A DNA stretch of 6,147 nucleotides, taken from the NCBI GenBank assembly GCA_017860085.1, contig JAFNAJ010000187.1:1-6147 (forward strand), given 5' to 3'. The notes below the pieces were generated by a model. It was not told the origin of the DNA. It worked only from the letters and a program-made list of their open reading frames with translations, and ran no database searches. The translations under genes were made by a program, and so were the position numbers. Positions within the stretch are counted from its first letter, which is position 1. Each line of letters starts with the position of its first letter. This stretch comes from Acidobacteriota bacterium (GTDB taxonomy: Bacteria; Acidobacteriota; Vicinamibacteria; Vicinamibacterales; JAFNAJ01). Below, piece by piece: positions 1 through 6,147 of the stretch.

Positions 1-2283
1 CTCCTGGGACTGCTGGTCTTCACCTTCATCCTGCAGATTCAGCCCGTGATGGAGGTCGCCGAACGCCTCATTGCCAAAGGCGTGGCCTGGAGCACCGTCG
101 GGCGGATCATGCTGACCCTGCTGCCCCAGGCCCTCGGGATCACCATTCCCATGGCCGTGCTCATGGGCCTGCTCGTCTCGCTGGGTCGGTTGTCGGCCGA
201 CCGCGAGGCCGTCGCGTTGCAGGCGTGCGGCGTCAGCTTGTACCGCCTGCTGGTGCCGGTCGGGGTCGTCGCGGGCATGGCCTGGGTCGCCACGTCCTGG
301 GTTCTCATCTACGCCCTGCCGGCCGCCAATCAGGCGTATCGGGAGATCGTCTACAGCATCGTGGCTGCGCGGGCCGAGAACGAGGTGCGGCCGCGCGTCT
401 TCTTCGAGGATTTCCCGAACCTCGTCCTCTACGTGCGCGACACGCCCGCTCAAGGCTCAGGCTGGCGCGACGTGTTCCTCGCCGACAGCCGGAGGCCGAG
501 CGAGCCCACCGTGTTCATGGCGAAAGAAGGGCGAATGGTCCTGGACCGGGCTGCCCGCCGCGTCGACCTCCTGCTCCAGAACGGCACCCAGCACCGGGTG
601 CCCGCCGCCAGGCCCGACAAGTACGAGGTGCAGCGATTCGAGAGCCTCACGTTCGCGCTCGATCCCGACGCGGTGTTCCCGCGCACCGGGCCCCAGCGGG
701 GCGACAACGAGATGACCATCGCCCAGCTCAGGGCGGAGATCGCCCGCCGCGAGTCGGAGGGTCAGGCCACACACAACCAGGTGATGACCATCCAGAAGAA
801 GTTCTCAATCCCGATGGCGTGCCTGGTGTTCGGCCTCCTTGGTCTCGGACTCGGTATCACGAATCGCAAAGACGGCAAGCAGTCGAGCTTCGTCGTGGCC
901 ATCGCGGTGATCTTCGTCTACTACGTGTTCATGTACTCCGGCGAGTCGATGGCCAAGGCCAGGTGGATTCCGGCCGGCGCGGCCATGTGGATTCCGAATG
1001 TCCTTCTGGGCGCGGCCGGCGCGGCGCTCCTCGTGTGGCGGGCGCGCCACGGCGACACGGGCGGCCGGATCAGCATCCGGCTGCCGTGGCGGCTTCCGCC
1101 ACGACGCGAGGCCCCGCCACAGCGGGCGGCGCCCGTGCGCGTGGCGTCCGACCGCGGGCGAACGGTGCTCGTGGTGCGCGTGCCGCAGTTCCCGATCCCG
1201 ACGCTCCGCATCATCGACCGCTACGTCGGAGGGACGTACCTCCGGGTCTTCGGAATCGCCTTCGTCGGCATGCTCGCGCTCTTCTACATCGCCACCTTCA
1301 TCGATTTGTCCGACAAGCTCTTCAAGGGACAGGCGACGCTCGGCCAGCTGCTGCAGTTCTTCTGGTACTCGACGCCGCAGTACATCTACTACGTCCTGCC
1401 GATCTCGGCGCTCATTACGACGCTGGTGACGATCGGACTGCTGACCAGGACGAGCGAGCTCATCGTGATGAAGGCCTGCGGCATCAGCCTGTATCGGGCT
1501 ACCCTGCCGCTCATTGGGTTTGGGCTCCTGTGGTCGGCCGTGCTGTTCGGCCTGGGAGAAAGCATTCTGGCCCACGCCAACCGGCAGGCGCAGGCGCTCA
1601 ACCACGTCATCCGGGGCGGCTCCCCTCGCACGTTCGACGTGCTGAGCCGCCAGTGGGTCGCCGGCCGAGACGGCAGCCTGTACAACTTCCTCGCCTTCAG
1701 CCCGCGCGAGCGCGAACTCGATGGTCTGTCGATCTACCGCTTTGCGTCTGGAACCTGGAACCTGGCGCTCCGCACATTCGTCACCGAGGCCCGTTTCGTC
1801 GACGGGAAGTGGGTGGCCCGCCGCGGCTGGACTCGCACCTTCGACCAGGCGACGAACGTCAAGTCGTACGAACCGTTCGAGCGGGGCACGGTCCCCATTG
1901 AGGCGGTCGACTACTTCATGACGGAGCGGCCGGACGCCGAGCGGATGAGCTACCGCCAGCTGCGCCAGTACGTGGGCGAACTGCAGACCAGCGGCTTCAA
2001 CGTCACACCCTACGTCGTCGCGCTGCACCGAAAGTTGTCGTTCCCAATCGTCACGGTGATCATGACCCTCATTGCCGTGCCGTTTGCCGTGACCACGGGG
2101 CGCCGAGGCGCTCTCTACGGGATTGGCGTGGGCATCGTGCTCGCCCTGGCCTACTGGCTGATCTTCAGCGTTTTTGCCGCGATTGGGACCGCGGGGCTCC
2201 TCTCGCCGCCGCTGGCCGCCTGGGCGCCGAACATCCTCTTCGCAGCGATTGCCGTCTACCTGCTCCTGACCGTTCGCACGTGA
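1..2283 (+). CDS. lptFG: Fused LptF-LptG lipopolysaccharide export permease (5' partial)
   Basis: Two YjgP/YjgQ-family permeases in one reading frame. In the Lpt system LptF and LptG are the inner-membrane partners of the LptB ATPase and extract LPS for transport to the outer membrane. The frame is open from base 1, and the first residues (LLGLLVFTFILQIQP) are the usual first membrane helix, so roughly 20 N-terminal residues lie upstream. Counting from the first visible codon, the LptF half (about 1-350) has helices near 1-16, 35-62 and 84-106, the cytoplasmic coupling segment GRLSADREAVALQACGVS (62-79), a periplasmic beta domain, and three helices near 268-345. An Arg/Pro-rich linker (about 350-398) follows. 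The LptG half opens with IIDRYVGGTYLRVF (404-417), has its own coupling segment LTRTSELIVMKACGIS (481-496) and ends with helices near 676-757. Each half has six helices with both ends cytoplasmic, so the fusion is topologically sound. The family call is secure; the role as the organism's sole LptFG pair is inferred. Confidence 0.93.
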   Translation, partial: LLGLLVFTFILQIQPVMEVAERLIAKGVAWSTVGRIMLTLLPQALGITIPMAVLMGLLVSLGRLSADREAVALQACGVSLYRLLVPVGVVAGMAWVATSWVLIYALPAANQAYREIVYSIVAARAENEVRPRVFFEDFPNLVLYVRDTPAQGSGWRDVFLADSRRPSEPTVFMAKEGRMVLDRAARRVDLLLQNGTQHRVPAARPDKYEVQRFESLTFALDPDAVFPRTGPQRGDNEMTIAQLRAEIARRESEGQATHNQVMTIQKKFSIPMACLVFGLLGLGLGITNRKDGKQSSFVVAIAVIFVYYVFMYSGESMAKARWIPAGAAMWIPNVLLGAAGAALLVWRARHGDTGGRISIRLPWRLPPRREAPPQRAAPVRVASDRGRTVLVVRVPQFPIPTLRIIDRYVGGTYLRVFGIAFVGMLALFYIATFIDLSDKLFKGQATLGQLLQFFWYSTPQYIYYVLPISALITTLVTIGLLTRTSELIVMKACGISLYRATLPLIGFGLLWSAVLFGLGESILAHANRQAQALNHVIRGGSPRTFDVLSRQWVAGRDGSLYNFLAFSPRERELDGLSIYRFASGTWNLALRTFVTEARFVDGKWVARRGWTRTFDQATNVKSYEPFERGTVPIEAVDYFMTERPDAERMSYRQLRQYVGELQTSGFNVTPYVVALHRKLSFPIVTVIMTLIAVPFAVTTGRRGALYGIGVGIVLALAYWLIFSVFAAIGTAGLLSPPLAAWAPNILFAAIAVYLLLTVRT

Positions 2284-2293
2284 GCCGCGCTCA
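2281..2293. repeat. Palindrome spanning the two convergent stop codons
   Basis: TGAGC-CGC-GCTCA is a perfect 5-bp inverted repeat around a 3-nt loop. The plus-strand TGA stop of the permease (2281-2283) and the minus-strand TGA stop of the PHP gene (2291-2293) are its two outer ends. It fills the whole 7-bp gap. A hairpin here could help end transcription from both sides, but the stem is short and neither side has a T-run, so it is not a canonical intrinsic terminator. Part of the symmetry arises simply because both genes end in TGA. Confidence 0.35.
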
Positions 2294-4072
2294 GCGCTCG
2301 AGACGGATGGCGTCGAGCCAGATGATCCCGGTGGCGCCGGCGCTGGCGTGTACACCATCCACGACGAAGAGGATCGCGTCGGCCGATGGCGGAACCGCCG
2401 CGGGTGTTCCGCGACCCACCGGCGACATGTCCTCGAGCGCCACCGACAGGTCGCGCTCCGTCTCGTCGAGATAGACCGACCGCCTCCACCGCAAGCCGGC
2501 CGCACCGCCTGCGCTGGACGCGCGAAGCTGGACCGACAGGCGGACGGGGCGGTTCGCTCGCGCCTTGAACCGGAGGCGCGTCGCGTCCCCGACCGGAGGC
2601 GCCAAGTTGCGCACGAGTGCCGCCCAGAAGTCGGGCTTCCCCGACGCGAGCCCAAAGCGAAACACCAGCATGCGCCCGGCCACGGCCGGAACGGTGCTCA
2701 CGGCGGCCACTGAGTCGCGGTCGTGCTCGAGCCTCCACGAGTGCTCCTCTTCGTCGGCGTAGAGCCAACGGGCGGCCCTTGACTCTTTTGGCGCCTCGAC
2801 AGGACGTGCCCCGACGGTGTCGACGCCCACGTAGATCGGATTGCCGAGAATCCAAGGCACCGGGGGATGTCCCGGCGCATCAGGCACGTAGACCTCGGCT
2901 CGATACGCGGCGTGTCCCCTGGCGTCGTCCGGCGCCTCGACCACGAGGAGCTCGGTGCCCGTGTTCTCCGCGACGATCGTCCCGTTTCGAAGAAGCACCA
3001 CCCGGGAGGACGCTGGCGCGGCCACCCGAACGGTGAACCGCAAGGGGCCGCTGCCCGGCGCAACGATGTCGCCCATGCGCACGACCGGCCCGTCCGCTCG
3101 CGCCGCGGAGAACTCGAAAGCGCCCGGGCCGGCCAGGGCGTCGATCACCGTGAAGACGCGCCCACGCCGGAGGCCGCTCACCAACTGCGTGGCCGCCTCG
3201 CTCGCGTCCCTCGCCAGCGGTTGGTCGATCTCGACGCGCGTCGTCAGGCTCTTGAAGACGACGTCGTATGAGGGCACCGGCAGGGCGAGTCCCTCACCCC
3301 ACTCCCCCACCCTCGCGTCGGGATCTTCCCCGAAGCCACGCGGACCCAGCCGCGCGTGGGCATCGAGCGCCGCCAGCGCCACGAGCCGACGGCCACGCCC
3401 CGCGGCCTCGTCCCAACGCGCCAGCGTGGTCTCTGGCCGATCGAACAGTGACACGATCGCCTGCGGCGCACGCCACGCGTAGTGCAGCGCCGTCCGTGCC
3501 AGCGCGCTGCGAGACTCGTCGCGCCACTCGCTGTCGGCGCTCAACCACTCGAACCCGTCGATGGGCAACGACCAGTCGGACCAGCGGAGCGACTTCTTCG
3601 CCGAGTCGGGATGTGCCGCGATGCCGATGCCGCCCAGGCGTGCCACGTCCTCGACCACTTCGCGGGCGTCCCCGCCGAGGCGGTACGGGGCCCTCGGCAG
3701 GCCGATGGCGACGTAGTGCCCACCTGCGGTGCTGATCTCGGACGCGTCGAGGCAGAGCACGCCTGACCGGTAGCTGGGTGGGATCGGCGCCTGGGACGCG
3801 TCGCCGTGATCGGACACGATCACGAAGTCGAGACCTGCCCTGGCCGCCGCCTGAGCCACCTGGTCGAGCGACCCCGTGCCGTCCGACCGGTTCGTGTGGA
3901 CGTGGTACGCGCCGCTGACGACGGTGCCCGGCAGCGTCGCGACCCAGCCGCGCGTCTCGACGCGCACCGCCCGCGGCGGCAACGTGGCCGCGATCACCAG
4001 AGCGAGGGTTGCGAGGCCGCAGAAGAGGCCCGCACGCAGGAGTCGTCGCACGATTGCGGCCGGAGTGCTCAC
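2291..4072 (-). CDS. Membrane-anchored PHP-domain metallohydrolase (CehA/McbA-like)
   Basis: A 593-residue protein of the PHP superfamily, whose members bind two or three metal ions and mostly cleave phosphoesters; the CehA/McbA branch is named after a carbaryl hydrolase. The likely metal ligands are all visible: HVH at 57-59, D64, SDHGD at 87-91, E112 in SEIST, H119 in GGHYVAIGL, H154 in IAAHPD, and D236/H238 in LDAH. A hydrophobic stretch at about 14-31 follows a basic N-terminus (RRLLR), suggesting a signal anchor with the enzyme on the periplasmic side. Residues about 300-425 look like an Ig-like beta domain. The C-terminal 160 residues resemble a galactose-binding or carbohydrate-binding jelly roll, ending in GIIWLDAIRLER. 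The start is GTG, overlapping the metK stop as GTGA, with no strong ribosome-binding site, so translation is probably coupled to metK. The substrate is unknown; the PHP assignment is firm, the C-terminal domain call is tentative. Confidence 0.85.
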   Translation of the reverse strand: MSTPAAIVRRLLRAGLFCGLATLALVIAATLPPRAVRVETRGWVATLPGTVVSGAYHVHTNRSDGTGSLDQVAQAAARAGLDFVIVSDHGDASQAPIPPSYRSGVLCLDASEISTAGGHYVAIGLPRAPYRLGGDAREVVEDVARLGGIGIAAHPDSAKKSLRWSDWSLPIDGFEWLSADSEWRDESRSALARTALHYAWRAPQAIVSLFDRPETTLARWDEAAGRGRRLVALAALDAHARLGPRGFGEDPDARVGEWGEGLALPVPSYDVVFKSLTTRVEIDQPLARDASEAATQLVSGLRRGRVFTVIDALAGPGAFEFSAARADGPVVRMGDIVAPGSGPLRFTVRVAAPASSRVVLLRNGTIVAENTGTELLVVEAPDDARGHAAYRAEVYVPDAPGHPPVPWILGNPIYVGVDTVGARPVEAPKESRAARWLYADEEEHSWRLEHDRDSVAAVSTVPAVAGRMLVFRFGLASGKPDFWAALVRNLAPPVGDATRLRFKARANRPVRLSVQLRASSAGGAAGLRWRRSVYLDETERDLSVALEDMSPVGRGTPAAVPPSADAILFVVDGVHASAGATGIIWLDAIRLER

Positions 4073-5223
4073 AGCCCGGCGTCGGCTCGCAGGGTCGCCG
4101 ACCTGTCCACTCGCTCCCAGGTGAACTCGGGTTCGAGCCGGCCGAAGTGCCCGTAGGCGGCCGTCTGCCGGAAGATGGGACGCCGCAGGTCGAGCATCTC
4201 GATGATGCCCCGTGGCGTCAGCGCGAAGTGATCCCTCACCAGTCCCACGATCCGATCATCGGGGATGCGGCCGGTGCCGAAGGTCTCGACGAGGATCGAC
4301 ACGGGTTCGGCCACTCCGATCGCGTACGCCAACTGCACCAGCATCCGCTCGGCAAGGCCGCCCGCCACGCAGTTCTTGGCGACGTACCGCGCCGCGTACG
4401 CCGCGGATCGATCCACCTTCGTCGGGTCCTTCCCCGAGAACGCCCCGCCCCCGTGTGGCACGGCTCCACCGTAGGTGTCCACGATGATCTTGCGACCCGT
4501 CACTCCCGTGTCGCCTTGGGGGCCTCCGATCACGAAACGCCCCGTGGGGTTGACCAGGATGCGGGTGCGCTCGTCCAGCAGCGACGACGGCACCGCGGCG
4601 GGCAGGACGTGCGCGATGAGATCTTCGCGTAGCGCGTCCTGGCTCACGGCCGGGCTGTGCTGCGCCGACATCACCACGGTGTGAACGCGCACGGGCCTCG
4701 CACCTTCGTACTCCACGGTGACCTGCGACTTGCCGTCCGGGCGGAGGTAGTCGAGCACGCCTCGTCGCCGGACATTGGCAAGCTCCCGGCAGATGGCATG
4801 CGCCAGCATGATCGGCAGTGGCATCAACGCCTCGGTTTCGGAGCAGGCGTACCCGACCATCATGCCCTGGTCGCCAGCGCCGCCCGGGTCGACTCCCTGC
4901 GCGATGTCCGCCGACTGCTCGTGGATCGACGTCAGCACGCCGCACGTGTCGGCGTCGAAGCCGTACTTGGCGCGCGTGTACCCGATGGTGCGAATCGTGT
5001 CGCGCACGATCTTCTGCACGTCGACGTAGCAGCTCGTCGTGACTTCTCCTGCCACGATCGCGAGCCCCGTGGTCACCAGCGTCTCGCAGGCGACCCGGCC
5101 CACCGGATCGAGCGCCAGGATCGCGTCGAGGATGGCGTCGGAAATCTGGTCGGCGATCTTGTCAGGGTGCCCTTCGGTGACCGATTCCGACGTGAACACG
5201 TGGCGTCCGCGCTGGAGCAGCAT
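4069..5223 (-). CDS. metK: S-adenosylmethionine synthetase (methionine adenosyltransferase)
   Basis: Cytoplasmic enzyme making S-adenosylmethionine from methionine and ATP, the cell's main methyl donor. The 384-residue product is full length for bacterial MetK and carries all the expected signatures: FTSESVTEGHPDKIADQ near the N-terminus (H19, D21, K22), GAGDQG at 115-120, K165 in RPDGKSQVT, R244-K245 in TGRKIIVDTYGG, and GGGAFSGKD followed by PTKVDR (K265, K269, D271). The gating loop before GAGDQG is short (GVDPG), about five residues less than in E. coli, a variant I recall from several other phyla. The ATG at 5223 puts the FTSES motif at residue 10, close to the usual spacing; there is no clear Shine-Dalgarno sequence before it. 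A promoter is predicted in the 72-bp gap upstream. The TGA stop overlaps the GTG start of the downstream PHP gene. No SAM riboswitch fits in the leader. Confidence 0.98.
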   Translation of the reverse strand: MLLQRGRHVFTSESVTEGHPDKIADQISDAILDAILALDPVGRVACETLVTTGLAIVAGEVTTSCYVDVQKIVRDTIRTIGYTRAKYGFDADTCGVLTSIHEQSADIAQGVDPGGAGDQGMMVGYACSETEALMPLPIMLAHAICRELANVRRRGVLDYLRPDGKSQVTVEYEGARPVRVHTVVMSAQHSPAVSQDALREDLIAHVLPAAVPSSLLDERTRILVNPTGRFVIGGPQGDTGVTGRKIIVDTYGGAVPHGGGAFSGKDPTKVDRSAAYAARYVAKNCVAGGLAERMLVQLAYAIGVAEPVSILVETFGTGRIPDDRIVGLVRDHFALTPRGIIEMLDLRRPIFRQTAAYGHFGRLEPEFTWERVDRSATLRADAGL

Positions 5224-5244
5224 GGGTGTGGCGATCGGAGGGGA

Positions 5245-5257
5245 CTCGACGGTCGAG
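5245..5257. repeat. Small inverted repeat at the predicted metK transcription start
   Basis: On the plus strand CTCGA-CGG-TCGAG is a perfect 5-bp inverted repeat with a 3-nt centre. It starts two bases downstream of the predicted -10 box and covers the expected start of transcription, where an operator or a small 5' leader hairpin could sit. A 13-bp repeat of this kind can arise by chance in GC-rich DNA, and no known regulator site is recognised. Confidence 0.25.
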
Positions 5258-5259
5258 CA

Positions 5260-5288
5260 TTGATAGCAGAGCCCGGCGCGAGGGTCAA
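5260..5288 (-). promoter_or_regulatory. Predicted sigma70-type promoter for metK and the PHP gene
   Basis: Read on the minus strand, TTGACC (5288-5283) matches the -35 consensus at 5 of 6 positions. It is followed by a 17-bp spacer and TATCAA (5265-5260), which matches the -10 consensus at 4 of 6. A TG one base ahead of the -10 box gives an extended -10. The -35 box begins 7 bp after the recombinase stop codon. The predicted start near 5253 leaves a leader of about 30 nt before the metK ATG. This would let metK be expressed separately from the damaged recombinase gene upstream. Confidence 0.6.
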
Positions 5289-5295
5289 CCGCCCC

Positions 5296-6095
5296 TCAGG
5301 GCCGCGGGTGGAACTGGTCGTAGATCGTCCGAAGCCTCGCCTCGAGCACGTGCGTATAGATCTGCGTCGTGGACAGATCGGCGTGGCCGAGCATGGCCTG
5401 GATGGCACGCAGGTCGGCGCCACGGTCGAGCAGGTGCGTCGCAAACGAGTGGCGCAGGACGTGCGGCGTGAGCTGCGCGGCAATGCCCAGCTCGCGCCCG
5501 TAGCCCTTGAGGATCTTCCAGCAACCCATCCTGGTCAGTCGGCCACCGCGGCGCGCGTTCACCAGGAGCCACGGCGAGGTCCGCCCGTGGAGAAGCACCA
5601 GTCGGGCGTCCCTGAGGTACCGCGTCACCCACGTGCGGGCCTGCTCGCCGATTGGCACGACCCGTTGCTTGCGGCCTTTTCCCGTGCAAACGAGGTAGCC
5701 AGCGTCGAGGTTGAGATCGGCCACCTTGAGCCCCACCACTTCGGAAGCAGTCGCCAGGCACGAGGCGCCGCGAGGTCTTCGGCCGGGTTGGCCGGGACCC
5801 GGCGATCGATGGCGAGAAAGCGGAAGAAGCCGCGAACGCACGCAACCGTGCGCGCCACCGAACGTGGCGACCGTCCCGCGGCCATCAGGTCGCGGACGAA
5901 CGCCTCGAGGTCCTCACGCCCCAGGTCGACCAGGGCCCGTCCGCGGCCCTCGGCAAACCCCACGAGCGCCGCCAGGTCGCGGCCATACGCGTCGATCGAG
6001 TTCTCGGCCAGGCGGCGGGCAACCCGCAGGTGGTCGAGATACCCGTCGACGAGCGGCGCCGCGTCCGGGGTGCGAGCTCGACCGGTCTCGTTCAT
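5296..6095 (-). pseudogene. xerD: Tyrosine recombinase XerD, internally deleted and frameshifted
   Basis: XerD works with XerC to resolve chromosome dimers at dif. The N-terminal core-binding domain reads well from the ATG at 6095 (VDGYLDHLRVARRLAENSI, then NPAEDLAAPRAWRLLPK) for about 119 residues, ending near 5739. After that the frame gives nonsense and stops at 5625-5627. The catalytic domain resumes in another frame at about 5745 with SEVVGLKVADLNLDAGYL. It carries the beta-hairpin lysine (TGKGRKQR, codon 5677-5679), HVLR (H at 5461-5463, R at 5452-5454), LGHADLSTTQIYTH (H at 5383-5385, nucleophile Y at 5356-5358) and the XerD-like C-terminus FHPRP. The segment that should join the halves, including catalytic Arg I in ATGLRVSE, is absent. 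By comparison with E. coli XerD as I remember it, about 38 residues are missing; restoring them gives about 306 residues, a normal length. No single frame can yield an active enzyme. The damage could be genuine or an assembly error. Confidence 0.85.
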
Positions 6096-6120
6096 CGTGC
6101 CTGGCCCATGTCCGAGTCCG

Positions 6121-6147
6121 ATTGTAGTCAAAAGGAGCCGGCGTGTT
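6121..6147 (-). promoter_or_regulatory. Possible promoter upstream of xerD (partly outside the window)
   Basis: On the minus strand TACAAT (6126-6121) matches the -10 consensus at 5 of 6 positions. A 17-bp spacer would place the -35 box at 6149-6144, of which only its last four bases, AACA, are in the window; three of these match the consensus TTGACA. Transcription would start near 6114, about 18 nt before the ATG at 6095. That argues for the ATG rather than the TTG at 6131 as the start. The evidence is thin because half the -35 box is not visible. Confidence 0.28.

Noticed and set aside
1750..1763. Tandem GGAACCT repeat.
   Set aside because: Two 7-bp copies inside the permease coding sequence encode ordinary residues (GTWNL); there is no array and no sign of function.
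225..1901. Long plus-strand frame (558 codons) inside the permease gene.
   Set aside because: It is an Arg/Gly/Ala-rich alternate-frame shadow of the LptFG coding sequence with no domain.
805..2655. Long open frame on the minus strand (616 codons), antisense to the permease and running into the PHP gene region.
   Set aside because: It overlaps two well-recognised genes. Its translation is a low-complexity mix of Arg, Ala, Gly, Asp and Glu with no family signature, which is typical of shadow frames in GC-rich DNA.
4009..4632. Plus-strand frame antisense to metK.
   Set aside because: It is fully covered by the confident metK gene and has no recognisable motif.
5237..5243. GGAGGGG, a strong ribosome-site-like run.
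   Set aside because: It lies on the plus strand, whereas the genes on both sides are on the minus strand, so it cannot serve metK.
5224..5295. Possible SAM riboswitch ahead of metK.
   Set aside because: The gap is 72 bp and the predicted leader about 30 nt, too short for known SAM riboswitch folds, and no conserved core is visible.
5625..5841. Programmed ribosomal frameshift joining the two parts of the recombinase.
   Set aside because: A frameshift would restore the frame but not the missing segment of about 38 residues with catalytic Arg I, and no slippery run is seen at the junction.
6129..6131. TTG as an upstream start for the xerD-like gene.
   Set aside because: The ATG at 6095 gives a normal XerD N-terminus, and a -10-like TACAAT overlaps the first codons of the TTG version, so the TTG is probably upstream of transcription.

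Overview
The window is a GC-rich bacterial chromosomal segment. It is almost fully coding and shows no mobile elements, RNA genes or CRISPR. The LPS-export permease indicates a diderm (outer-membrane) bacterium. The base composition, together with an LptF-LptG permease carried as one polypeptide, suggests an Acidobacteriota-type organism, possibly Vicinamibacteria; that placement is inference from memory and has no marker gene behind it.

Layout: positions 1-2283 (+) hold a fused LptF-LptG LPS-export permease whose 5' end lies outside the window. It converges on the minus-strand block with only 7 bp between the stop codons. The minus strand, read right to left, holds a damaged xerD-like tyrosine recombinase (6095-5296), then metK for S-adenosylmethionine synthetase (5223-4069), then a membrane-anchored PHP-domain metallohydrolase of the CehA/McbA type (4072-2291). 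The last two genes overlap by 4 bp (GTGA) and look translationally coupled. A good sigma70-type promoter (TTGACC, 17 bp, TATCAA with an extended -10 TG) fills the 72 bp gap in front of metK, so metK and the PHP gene can be transcribed independently of the recombinase.

The most notable observation is the recombinase. Its N-terminal and C-terminal parts are in different frames, and the segment between them, including the first catalytic arginine, is missing. Comparison with the remembered E. coli XerD sequence suggests a loss of about 121 bp. The present junction reads equally well as the left (LPK) and right (SEV) flank, which points to a deletion between short direct repeats, or else to an assembly error. 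The other items of interest are the LptF-LptG fusion with its Arg/Pro-rich cytoplasmic linker, and the uncharacterised coupling of a PHP hydrolase to metK. I see no convincing new multi-gene system here; this is mostly housekeeping DNA with one broken gene.
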